DNA from: Verrucomicrobiota bacterium
Lineage (GTDB): Bacteria; Verrucomicrobiota; Verrucomicrobiia; Palsa-1439
Reading direction: 5' to 3'
NCBI GenBank assembly: GCA_003164675.1
Contig: PLTX01000013.1
Location: 1-58,442 of the forward strand
DNA length: 58,442 nt
Shown piece after piece: positions 42,284-49,973 of this stretch (positions are counted from its first letter, which is position 1; each line of letters starts with the position of its first letter). The position numbers were made by a program, and so were the translations under genes. The notes under the pieces were generated by a model that saw only the letters and a program-made list of their open reading frames with translations, ran no database searches and was not told where the DNA came from.

Positions 42284-43597
42284 ATGTCTAACGTAACCGA
42301 CAGAAGTTGTTACACGCCCTTTTGGGCGGGGATTGAAAACAATTGGTATAAGAATGCTGCCCTCGACGCTGTGTGGAAACCTGAGTACGACAAACTTGTC
42401 GAGGAGTTAGTGGATAGGCGAGCCCCGTATATATATCCGTTTGCAGGGGATGTTCTCCGCGTCGTTGATCGAGAAAACAACACGTCATTTTCAAGCGAAA
42501 ACCAGAACTGCGGCTACTACATTTTGACGCGTGCGTATCAGATGCCGCACACGCGCCAGAAATGGCTTGATGCGGTGAAACGAGAAGAAACGCATGTCCA
42601 CGTTTGCCCTATCTGCAAAACGCAAAACCACCTTCTCCACTTTCATCCTGACATCCTCCGAGAGTACGGCACGAATCCACCTTGGTGTCGGACATGCAAT
42701 TACGTGGTCAGACGGTACACGAAGTTCTGGAATGAGGACACAAAGCAACGACTAGGTGTGATGATGACCCGTCTAGATGAAGCATGCCCTTGTGATATTT
42801 GTGGAGCGTCCTTCTCGCTCGCTGAACACGTTTTCACATATTATTCATTTGGAGGGAAGGCTGTTGACCTCCTTTACCCAAATCTTTTTGCAAACATCTG
42901 CCCCGATTGCTTTGGGAAGGCGTTTTTTGATTATAGACGGGGCTCGCCTCGAAAACGTCTAACGGCTCTATACGACCTGTTCCTATTTATTGGCAAAGTG
43001 CCGACTCGGGATTTTGAGAACCTGTTTTATCTTTACAGAGATAGGGAATCGATAGTGAAGCTTGTCAGCCTGCTGCAACGAATGAGAACACCCAGCGGCT
43101 ACGCCGAGGAGTTCGGGAGTTTCTTTGCAGCGCTTGTGAAATCAGGGGTGTTGCCAGAAGGCAGTAAGAAAATGGTAATCGGGACTATGACTCTATCGAA
43201 AGACGGCCACTTGTGCCTGTCCTTGCCTGAAAAGGAGATCGATGATTTCCTTTTAGCTGAGGGTATAGCACACGACAAAGAGGTATCTTATCCGGCGTAC
43301 TCTTTCCGGGCGGACTGGGAATTGTTTGGGTCGAAGGGCAGAACTTTCGTGGAATATTTCGGCCTCATGTCAAATCCCGATTACGCCGCAAAAGCGAAAG
43401 TGAAGACGGAGATTGCATTGGCGGCCGGCATCGAGTTGATCGCGATGTTTCCTGGGACAGACTGGAAAGCAATGATGCTGAATTGGAAAAAGAACAACGT
43501 GAGCGGCAAAGAGCGGCTCGACGCCCCGCCCCAAGCCAATCCGTTTGTGAAGGCGGAGCGGGAAGGCAAAGCGGAGAAGCAAGAGGAGATGCTGTGA
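42284..43597 (+). CDS. Zinc-finger protein with C-terminal PD-(D/E)XK-like nuclease domain
   Basis: A 437-residue protein not assignable to a named gene. Residues about 105-135 hold one zinc site (HVCPIC ... PWCRTC) and residues 165-210 a second (CPCDIC ... NICPDC). The C-terminal part (about 315-400) follows the restriction-like order: LSKDGHLCLSLPEKEIDDFL (conserved helix Glu), RADWEL (catalytic-type Asp), TFVEYFGL (Glu-x-x core strand) and a following lysine-rich helix before LIAMFP. This arrangement is known from PD-(D/E)XK nucleases of the Vsr/DUF559-like kind. The DNA is visibly more AT-rich than the polysaccharide genes around it, and a methyltransferase remnant lies just upstream, so it is likely the restriction half of a transferred, partly lost system. 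Nuclease activity is inferred. Confidence 0.7.
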   Translation: MSNVTDRSCYTPFWAGIENNWYKNAALDAVWKPEYDKLVEELVDRRAPYIYPFAGDVLRVVDRENNTSFSSENQNCGYYILTRAYQMPHTRQKWLDAVKREETHVHVCPICKTQNHLLHFHPDILREYGTNPPWCRTCNYVVRRYTKFWNEDTKQRLGVMMTRLDEACPCDICGASFSLAEHVFTYYSFGGKAVDLLYPNLFANICPDCFGKAFFDYRRGSPRKRLTALYDLFLFIGKVPTRDFENLFYLYRDRESIVKLVSLLQRMRTPSGYAEEFGSFFAALVKSGVLPEGSKKMVIGTMTLSKDGHLCLSLPEKEIDDFLLAEGIAHDKEVSYPAYSFRADWELFGSKGRTFVEYFGLMSNPDYAAKAKVKTEIALAAGIELIAMFPGTDWKAMMLNWKKNNVSGKERLDAPPQANPFVKAEREGKAEKQEEML

Positions 43598-43627
43598 AGA
43601 ATTGATGAGCACGCCCCCCGATGTGTT

Positions 43628-43738
43628 ATGGGTGCTCGACTGAGTGGACGTCAAGATCGGGGTCCGGTGTTGTTACTCCTGCTGTTTCTGGAATTGTGGA
43701 ATCGGCCGTTCGTTGACGGAGAGTCGTGGCGATGCTGA
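43628..43738 (+). pseudogene. Remnant: last ~36 codons of a second asparagine synthase
   Basis: The frame GARLSGRQDRGPVLLLLLFL followed by ELWNRPFVDGESWRC and stop aligns with the end of the intact asparagine synthase in this window (HLSGHRDNAHQIWSLILLEL followed by WHRKYIDD). Shared positions include L-S-G, D, the L-ELW-R core and the final aromatic-hydrophobic-Asp. The nucleotide sequences differ widely, so it is a divergent paralogue, not a recent duplicate. Nothing upstream of it in the nuclease gene is asparagine synthase. The rest of that gene has thus been replaced by the methyltransferase/nuclease island. The NodB-like gene starts within its last bases. Confidence 0.6.
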
Positions 43739-44799
43739 AAAACGTCCATCTGTGGTTGCCAAGCTATCTCCAACGTCGGCCGCCGCCACTTGTCGTGCCG
43801 ACACACGTTTTTTTCTGCGTTGTGGACCATTACGAACCCCTGTGGAACAAGGCCTCTCGGCACCAAGGGCTGGAGCGCGTCGAGCATTGGTTCAAAAACT
43901 ATCCGCGGATGGCGGATCGGTTTCACGATGCCGACGGGCACCCGCCGCAGCACACGTTTTTTTATCCTGCAGAGGAGTACGTGCCCGACTACCTCGATTT
44001 GCTCGCGCGATTGTGCCGCCGAGGCTACGGCGAAGTGGAGATCCATCTCCATCACGATAACGACACAGCAGAGAACTTTCGCCAGACGATCGAGAATTTT
44101 AAGACCAAACTGCACAACCACGGGTTTCTCTCCCAAGGCCGTTACGGCTTCATTCACGGCAACTGGTCCCTGGACAATTCACGTCCTGACGGTCGCTGGT
44201 GCGGCGTGAATAACGAGTTGCACGTACTACGCGATACCGGCTGCTACGCGGATTTCACACTACCGAGCGCCCCGAGCGAGTGCCAGACGCACAAGATCAA
44301 TTCGATTTACTACGCGACGGATGATCCGTTACGACCCAAGTCCCATGACACCGGCGTGGACGTGCGCGTCGGCGGGAAACCAAGCGGGGATCTCCTCATC
44401 GTGCAAGGCCCACTGGCGCTGAATTGGACCAACCGCAAATTCGGCGTGGTCCCGCGCATTGAAAACAGCGAGGTCGCCAGCAACGCGACAGTAAGCGCCG
44501 ACCGAATTCGCAACTGGATCGCCCAACGAATCGGCGTCGTCGGCAAACCCGATTGGGTGTTTGTGAAAGTGTACACTCACGGATGCCAGGAAACGAATTT
44601 TGACACCGCGCTCGGTCAATCGGCAGCAACGATGCACGAGCACTTGCAAACGATTTGCAATGGCGGCTCGAACTTCGTGCTCCACTACGTCGCGGCCCGT
44701 GAGATGTTCAATTTGATCAAGGCCGCTGAGGCCGGTCAGACGGGCGATCCGAATCAGTACCGCGATTTCGTTCTGCCTCCCCCTCCAGTGCGACAATAA
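43732..44799 (+). CDS. NodB-like (polysaccharide deacetylase-like) protein
   Basis: A 355-residue cytoplasmic-looking protein without a signal peptide. Its pattern fits a divergent NodB-type carbohydrate esterase fold: VVPTHVFFCVVDHYEPLW with an Asp where the catalytic base lies, HTFFYPAEEY, GEVEIHLHHDNDTAENFRQT with a His-His-x-Asp motif where NodB has HTxxH, and RYGFIHGNWSLDNS further on. I start at the ATG at 43732, ten bases after GGAG; a GTG lies two codons upstream. The DHYEP and LHHDND motifs strongly suggest metal binding. It is the last gene of the polysaccharide cluster and probably removes acetyl groups from, or otherwise trims, a glycan precursor. Confidence in the fold is moderate. 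Confidence 0.6.
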   Translation: MLKNVHLWLPSYLQRRPPPLVVPTHVFFCVVDHYEPLWNKASRHQGLERVEHWFKNYPRMADRFHDADGHPPQHTFFYPAEEYVPDYLDLLARLCRRGYGEVEIHLHHDNDTAENFRQTIENFKTKLHNHGFLSQGRYGFIHGNWSLDNSRPDGRWCGVNNELHVLRDTGCYADFTLPSAPSECQTHKINSIYYATDDPLRPKSHDTGVDVRVGGKPSGDLLIVQGPLALNWTNRKFGVVPRIENSEVASNATVSADRIRNWIAQRIGVVGKPDWVFVKVYTHGCQETNFDTALGQSAATMHEHLQTICNGGSNFVLHYVAAREMFNLIKAAEAGQTGDPNQYRDFVLPPPPVRQ

Positions 44800-44986
44800 A
44801 CCCGGCGATCTTCTCCCGCCACCCGTCGGGTGTCGCCTCTTCCACGCTCGCTTCGTCCATGAACCGCGGTATCTCCCCGCGGATATTCTCCAAGAAATGC
44901 TTTGCCTCTTCGGCTGTCTTGCCATTGCGCTTGCGAATTAACCCTTCTAAAAAGAACGAGTGGCGGTAATCGTCGTTCGCGTCCAT
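44717..44986 (-). CDS. Possible small conserved protein, converging on the NodB-like gene
   Basis: An 89-residue frame: MDANDDYRHSFFLEGLIRKR followed by NGKTAEEAKHFLENIRGEIPRFMDE and PDGWREKIAGFIVALEGEAE. The first 70 residues are amphipathic-helical and protein-like, and codon use there looks normal. The last 27 residues overlap the end of the NodB-like gene by 83 bases on the other strand and may be a passive extension. The frame extends further upstream, but that part is antisense to ispH. I recognise no family. Upstream it faces ispH, so the 50 bases between would carry divergent promoters. Confidence 0.45.
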   Translation of the reverse strand: MDANDDYRHSFFLEGLIRKRNGKTAEEAKHFLENIRGEIPRFMDEASVEEATPDGWREKIAGFIVALEGEAERNRGTDSDRPSDRPQRP

Positions 44987-45037
44987 CCGGGGTTTTAGTT
45001 GAATTACCAATAAAATTGAAGTATTAATGCGGGACAG

Positions 45038-46294
45038 ATGAGTATCGCAAGTGTCGCAGAAGTACCGAAACCGAAACGAGTTAACCTGCGGCGGCCTGAC
45101 ATCATGGAGGCCGTTCGCGAGCAGGTGGAACAACATTATCGCAGCCAGATTGTCGAAAAACTGCGCCAGCGCGGTGGTGTGCTCGAAGCCGGCGGACTGA
45201 AGGTGCGTCTGGCCAAGGAATTCGGCTTTTGTTACGGAGTGGAGCGCGCCATCGACCTCGCATACGCGGCGCGCAGGGTGTTTCTCAACCAGCCCATCTA
45301 TATTTTGGGCGAGATCATCCACAATCCCGAGGTGAACGAGCAACTCGTCGCGATGAGCATCAAATTCCTCTCCGGTCCAATCAAGAGCGCCAACATCGAC
45401 GACCTCAAAGAAGACGACGTCGTGATTATCCCGGCGTTCGGAGCGGAAGTTGCCACGATGGACAAGTTGAAGGCAAAAGGCTGCCAACTGGTGGACACGA
45501 CCTGCGGGGACGTGATGAGCGTCTGGAAGCGTGTCACCCAAAACGCCAACGAACAATTCACGTCCATCATCCACGGCAAGGCCAAGCATGAGGAGACCAA
45601 GGCGACCAGTTCGCGCGCCACGGCCAACCAAGCGGGGCACTACGTCGTCGTGCTGAACATCGCGGAGACCGATTACGTCTGCAATTACATCCGTCATGGC
45701 GGCAACAAAGCGGAGTTCCTGGCGAGGTTTGGCGGAGCGCACTCGCCGGGCTTCGATCCGGATCAACACCTCACGTCCATTGGCGTGGCCAATCAAACCA
45801 CGATGTTGCGCAGCGAGACCGAGGAGATTCAACGCCGATTGCGACGGGCCATGGTGGACCGTTACGGTGAACCGGAGATCGACCGACACTACCGCATGTT
45901 TGACACAATCTGTGGCGCCACACAGGAGCGACAGGACGCGCTGATTCATCTACTGCAGGAGCCGCTTGACATGATGATCGTCGTGGGCGGTTACAATTCC
46001 AGCAACACGTCGCATCTGGCCGAAATGAGCGAGGAGCGCATGCCGACGTACTTTATCCGCAACGCGAGCAAGATTCTCTCGGATAAAGCGATCCTGCACT
46101 TCAACCTCCACAAACAAGAGGAAGTCCTGGCCGAAAGCTGGCTGCCGGGTGGCAATATCTACGTGGGTATCACAGCGGGCGCATCTTGCCCGAACAATTT
46201 GATTGATGATACGGTCCGCCGACTTTTCAACCTTCGCGGCATCAACGTGGACGAGATGATTGCGGCCACCGAAGCCACCGCGCCGCATTCATGA
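45038..46294 (+). CDS. ispH: 4-hydroxy-3-methylbut-2-enyl diphosphate reductase
   Basis: The last enzyme of the MEP isoprenoid pathway, an iron-sulfur protein that converts HMBPP to IPP and DMAPP in the cytoplasm. At 418 residues it is the long form seen in cyanobacteria, plants and some PVC bacteria, rather than the roughly 310-residue E. coli form. The three cluster cysteines lie in FGFCYGVERAIDLAY, VDTTCGDVMSVWK and TAGASCPNNLIDDT, and the substrate histidines in LGEIIHNPEVNEQL. It stands alone after the polysaccharide cluster and is followed by the glucan phosphorylase after about 70 bases. Confidence 0.95.
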   Translation: MSIASVAEVPKPKRVNLRRPDIMEAVREQVEQHYRSQIVEKLRQRGGVLEAGGLKVRLAKEFGFCYGVERAIDLAYAARRVFLNQPIYILGEIIHNPEVNEQLVAMSIKFLSGPIKSANIDDLKEDDVVIIPAFGAEVATMDKLKAKGCQLVDTTCGDVMSVWKRVTQNANEQFTSIIHGKAKHEETKATSSRATANQAGHYVVVLNIAETDYVCNYIRHGGNKAEFLARFGGAHSPGFDPDQHLTSIGVANQTTMLRSETEEIQRRLRRAMVDRYGEPEIDRHYRMFDTICGATQERQDALIHLLQEPLDMMIVVGGYNSSNTSHLAEMSEERMPTYFIRNASKILSDKAILHFNLHKQEEVLAESWLPGGNIYVGITAGASCPNNLIDDTVRRLFNLRGINVDEMIAATEATAPHS

Positions 46295-46365
46295 TCACGC
46301 CACGGTCTTGCGGCGATGACGCGTCGCCTGCCGATCTTAGAAATCCCAATCACTGCTAATCTCTT

Positions 46366-48564
46366 ATGGATAAAACGCCCCTAAAATTCCGTTCCACATC
46401 ACTGGCCGACATTGAACTGCCCAAGGAAGTTGCCGGCCTGCGCGATCTTGCCTACAACCTGTGGTGGACGTGGAACCCGCAGGCCCGCCGAATGTTTGCG
46501 CACATCGAACCTGGCTTGTGGGCAATCTATCGCAATCCGGTCGAATTGCTCATCAACATCGAACCTCACCATTGGGAAAGCCTGCTTGAGGACGAAGTAT
46601 TCATTACGATGTACAAATCGGTGCTGCGTGAGTTCGACACCTACATGAAGTCCCTGAATGACGCCTGGTTCGCCCAGAATCATCCCGGCTATCAGGGCGG
46701 ACCGTTCGTCTACTTCTCGACCGAGTTCGGCTTCCACGAGTGTCTGCGCACGTATTCGGGCGGACTTGGTGTGCTCTCCGGAGACCATTGCAAATCCGCC
46801 AGCGACCTGGGAATTCCCTTTATTGGCATCGGACCGCTCTATAAGCACGGGTACTTCGAGCAAGAAATCGAACCGGACGGCCGGCAACAACATTTCTATC
46901 CCGCGTACGATTTTTCGCGCCTGCCGGTCCAACCGATACTGGGGGACAATGGCCGCCATCTGACCGTGACCATCGATTTCCCCGATCATCCCGTGTACGC
47001 GCGTGTGTGGCTGGCGCAGGTCGGCCGCGTGCCGGTCTTGCTCCTCGACACGGACACCAACAAGAACAATCCCGCTGACCGCCCGATTACGGGACAACTG
47101 TACGTCAGTGGGCGCGAGATGCGCATCTGCCAGGAAATTGTGATCGGCGTCGGAGGAGTACGTGTGTTGCAGGCGCTCGGAATCGAGCCGGCTTGCTGGC
47201 ACATGAATGAAGGCCACTGCGCTTTCCTCGGCCTCGAACGGATTCGTAATTACGTCAAGGGCGGATTGGGCTTTGCCGACGCGTGTAAAGAGGTCGCCAA
47301 GAATTCCATTTTCACGACCCACACACCCGTGCCCGCGGGCAACGAGGCGTTCGACATCGAATTGGTGCGCAAGTACTACAAGAACTATTGCCAGGATACC
47401 GGCATCTCGCAGGATCAACTCATCGATCTTGGTCTGGCCAGCCCCGGCCGCGGAAACCAACCGTTCAGCCTCACCGTGCTGGCGATTCATCTCTCCACCT
47501 TCTGCAACGGCGTCAGCCAGCTGCATGGCAAGGTCAGCAATGACATGTGGCGGTACGTCTATAAGAACCTGAAGTCCGGCCAGAATCCCATTCAGGCCAT
47601 TACCAATGGCATCCATACGCAAACGTGGATGGGCTATCAAATCAGCGAACTCTACGACAAGTATCTTACTCCCGCCTGGCGCAACAACCTTATGGATGAG
47701 TTGTTCTGGAAGCGTGGTGTGGCCAATATCCCCAACAAGGATTTGTGGGAGGTCCACAATCTCCAGAAGGAGAATCTCGTCCGTTTTATTCGCGGGCGGG
47801 AGCGCGCTCATCTCGCCAGACATGGCGCGTCACCGGACGACCTGCGCGGCGTCGAGGAACTTCTCAATCCCGAAGTATTGACCATCGGGTTCGCGCGTCG
47901 GTTTGCCACCTACAAACGCGCGGACTTGTTGTTCCGTGATTTTGACCGTTTGCGCTCGATCCTGAAGGACTCCAAGCGCCCCGTGCAGATCGTGTTTGCC
48001 GGCAAGGCGCACCCTGCGGACAGGCCCGGCCAGGAATTGATTCGTCGCATCTTCGACATCTCGCGGAACACGGACTTGCATGGTCACATTGTCTTTGTCG
48101 AAAACTACAACATGCGCGTTGCCCGTATGCTCGTTCAAGGGGTGGATGTCTGGCTCAACAATCCACGCCGTCCCCACGAAGCCAGCGGCACCAGCGGCAT
48201 GAAGGCCCCCGTGAATGGCGGAATCAATTTTTCCGTCGCCGATGGCTGGTGGTGCGAAGTGCAAAACCTGGATGCGGGCTGGACCATCGGCAACAGCGGG
48301 GAGTCCGACAACACGGACAAGCAGGACCGGGAGGACAGCGAGTCCCTCTACGATATCCTCGAAGACAAAATCGTCCCGCTCTTTTACAAGCGCGACGCCA
48401 ACGGCCTGCCTGTGGGATGGATCAAGATGATGAAGGCCTCCATCGCCACCGTTACACCGCGGTTCTCCGCCGCGCGCATGGTCCGCGACTACACGGAACA
48501 AGCATACCTGCCCGCCGCCAAACGCGGGGGTGCCGTCACGACCGCCGCGGAACAAACGTGGTAG
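46366..48564 (+). CDS. glgP: Alpha-glucan (glycogen) phosphorylase, short form
   Basis: A 732-residue phosphorylase that releases glucose-1-phosphate from storage glucan. It matches the compact alpha-glucan phosphorylase group: DLAYNLWWTWNPQARRMFAH near the start, YFSTEFGFHECLRTYSGGLG, WHMNEGHCAFLGLERI, TTHTPVPAGNEAFD, FARRFATYKRADLLFRDFDR and the PLP-region PHEASGTSGMKAPVNGGINF with the lysine that should carry PLP. There is no N-terminal regulatory extension as in animal enzymes. Its 3' end overlaps the converging GT87 gene by 29 bases. Glucose-1-phosphate could feed sugar-nucleotide synthesis for the neighbouring cluster, but a storage role is the simpler reading. Confidence 0.93.
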   Translation: MDKTPLKFRSTSLADIELPKEVAGLRDLAYNLWWTWNPQARRMFAHIEPGLWAIYRNPVELLINIEPHHWESLLEDEVFITMYKSVLREFDTYMKSLNDAWFAQNHPGYQGGPFVYFSTEFGFHECLRTYSGGLGVLSGDHCKSASDLGIPFIGIGPLYKHGYFEQEIEPDGRQQHFYPAYDFSRLPVQPILGDNGRHLTVTIDFPDHPVYARVWLAQVGRVPVLLLDTDTNKNNPADRPITGQLYVSGREMRICQEIVIGVGGVRVLQALGIEPACWHMNEGHCAFLGLERIRNYVKGGLGFADACKEVAKNSIFTTHTPVPAGNEAFDIELVRKYYKNYCQDTGISQDQLIDLGLASPGRGNQPFSLTVLAIHLSTFCNGVSQLHGKVSNDMWRYVYKNLKSGQNPIQAITNGIHTQTWMGYQISELYDKYLTPAWRNNLMDELFWKRGVANIPNKDLWEVHNLQKENLVRFIRGRERAHLARHGASPDDLRGVEELLNPEVLTIGFARRFATYKRADLLFRDFDRLRSILKDSKRPVQIVFAGKAHPADRPGQELIRRIFDISRNTDLHGHIVFVENYNMRVARMLVQGVDVWLNNPRRPHEASGTSGMKAPVNGGINFSVADGWWCEVQNLDAGWTIGNSGESDNTDKQDREDSESLYDILEDKIVPLFYKRDANGLPVGWIKMMKASIATVTPRFSAARMVRDYTEQAYLPAAKRGGAVTTAAEQTW

Positions 48565-49933
48565 GAGACGCCGTTAGCGGCGCGGAGCACCGCATCTCGT
48601 TCACGAAGAAGGCTCCAAGCAGCAGTAATCCGTAAAGCGGGATGTAACTGACCACGAACTCCAGCCACGGGCTTCGCCAACTGCCCATGGCGTTCAGCAT
48701 CACGAGCGAGGCGCCGAGAATCACCGCTCGTCCGCAGGTTGGTCGCTGCACGATTCGAGCCACGCCAACTGCGGCCGGAAAGCCAAGGATCACAAAGTAG
48801 TGGCCCCACGCCTCCGTGATTCCCGCCAGCATCGCGGCGCTGAGCAAACAAAACTCCAACTCGAGATCCGCGCCCTTCTGTCTTCCCCCGGTTCGCCAGG
48901 ACAAACCGTATGCGAGCGCAATCAACGCGAGGCCAATGACAGCCCCTACCGTCACCCACCCATGCAAGCCATTCCATTCCGGATTGAAACCATGAACGGA
49001 CCATGCCGCGTTCTTCACGAAAGACGGTACGGTGAAGTTGAAGTGTCGCTGCCATGTGACCCACCGCTCCAGCACCGCCATGCCATGTGTCCAGAACTGC
49101 TTCCAACATTCCCACCCCGTTGCCAATACGATCCCAATACTCCATGCCAAAGTCGCGCCCAGACATTTCCAGCGCATCTTCCAGTCGGCGGACGCGCGCC
49201 AGAGAAACCATGGAAGCAGCACGACGGGAAAAATTTTCAACCAGCCTGCCGTGGCGATCACCAGACAAGCCCGCTGCGGCTTCCCCTTTCGTAGGAACCT
49301 GTACGCCACCAGAATCATCGCCGCGATGAGCAACTGACATTGCGAAAAGAAAAAATGCCAATACACCGGGGCCGATGCCACGATTGCCCCGCACACCAGC
49401 CTCCGCGCCTGCGCGGAAAGCCTTGATGATGTCAACTGCCACGTCGCCGCCAGCACATACCCCAAGCAGACCGTCTCCAACAACGTCCACGCCCAAAATG
49501 CCGCGCGGGGCGGCAATGCGGCAAATGGAGCAAACATTCCAACAAGAAAGGGCGGATTCGTCGCCGTCGGGATTCCGCGTGTGTAATGGAATCCCCAACG
49601 GTCGTACTCCGGTTCCAACGGAGTGGAATATACATCAGCGCCCGTCAGCAACAAACGGCTTGAGATGTAATAGTGGGCGAAATCGTTACTGACGGCTCGT
49701 GACGGGAGGATAAGCGCCACATGCACACCCCCGAACACGGCGAGCCCCAGCGCCAGTGCATCCAGCGCCCAAGCATACCTGTATCGTTCTGCAGTCTCAG
49801 CGTCTGGTCTCAAGACTTGGAGGGTGAAGGCACCAGCCAGTAATCCTTCCGGAAGCACTTCCGCCACTGTTCGATCTCGCGCCTGACGGTTGCCGCCACT
49901 GGTTCCGCGGGGCGGAATGGTCTCGTACTGCAA
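48536..49933 (-). CDS. GT87-family (DUF2029) membrane mannosyltransferase-like protein
   Basis: A 465-residue polytopic protein with about ten transmembrane segments. The first external loop has the DUF2029/GT87 features: SNDFAHYYISSRLLLTGADV (acidic residue after the first helix) and YTRGIPTATNPPFLVGMFAPFAALPP. Later comes the KIFPVVLLPWFL segment typical of this family. Such GT-C enzymes use polyprenyl-phosphate-mannose in mycobacteria; the donor here is unknown. It lies last in the minus-strand operon with folD and others, 40 bases after folD. The final 30 bases overlap the end of the glucan phosphorylase gene on the other strand. Confidence 0.82.
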   Translation of the reverse strand: MQYETIPPRGTSGGNRQARDRTVAEVLPEGLLAGAFTLQVLRPDAETAERYRYAWALDALALGLAVFGGVHVALILPSRAVSNDFAHYYISSRLLLTGADVYSTPLEPEYDRWGFHYTRGIPTATNPPFLVGMFAPFAALPPRAAFWAWTLLETVCLGYVLAATWQLTSSRLSAQARRLVCGAIVASAPVYWHFFFSQCQLLIAAMILVAYRFLRKGKPQRACLVIATAGWLKIFPVVLLPWFLWRASADWKMRWKCLGATLAWSIGIVLATGWECWKQFWTHGMAVLERWVTWQRHFNFTVPSFVKNAAWSVHGFNPEWNGLHGWVTVGAVIGLALIALAYGLSWRTGGRQKGADLELEFCLLSAAMLAGITEAWGHYFVILGFPAAVGVARIVQRPTCGRAVILGASLVMLNAMGSWRSPWLEFVVSYIPLYGLLLLGAFFVNEMRCSAPLTASPTTFVPRRS

Positions 49934-49973
49934 CCAGCCAACACGGACACGCAGACCAGCTCTCCGATTGTTT

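Noticed and set aside
11484-44799. Exosortase/PEP-CTERM-linked EPS locus
   Set aside because: The asparagine synthase and some glycosyltransferases resemble those of exosortase clusters, but no exosortase, PEP-CTERM protein or PrsK/PrsR-type gene is present in the window.
44987-45949. Upstream extension of the small minus-strand frame across ispH
   Set aside because: Low-complexity shadow of ispH; only the part from the ATG at 44984-44986 looks protein-like.
46399-47823. 474-codon open frame antisense to the glucan phosphorylase
   Set aside because: No family features, and the plus-strand gene has complete phosphorylase motifs over the same bases.
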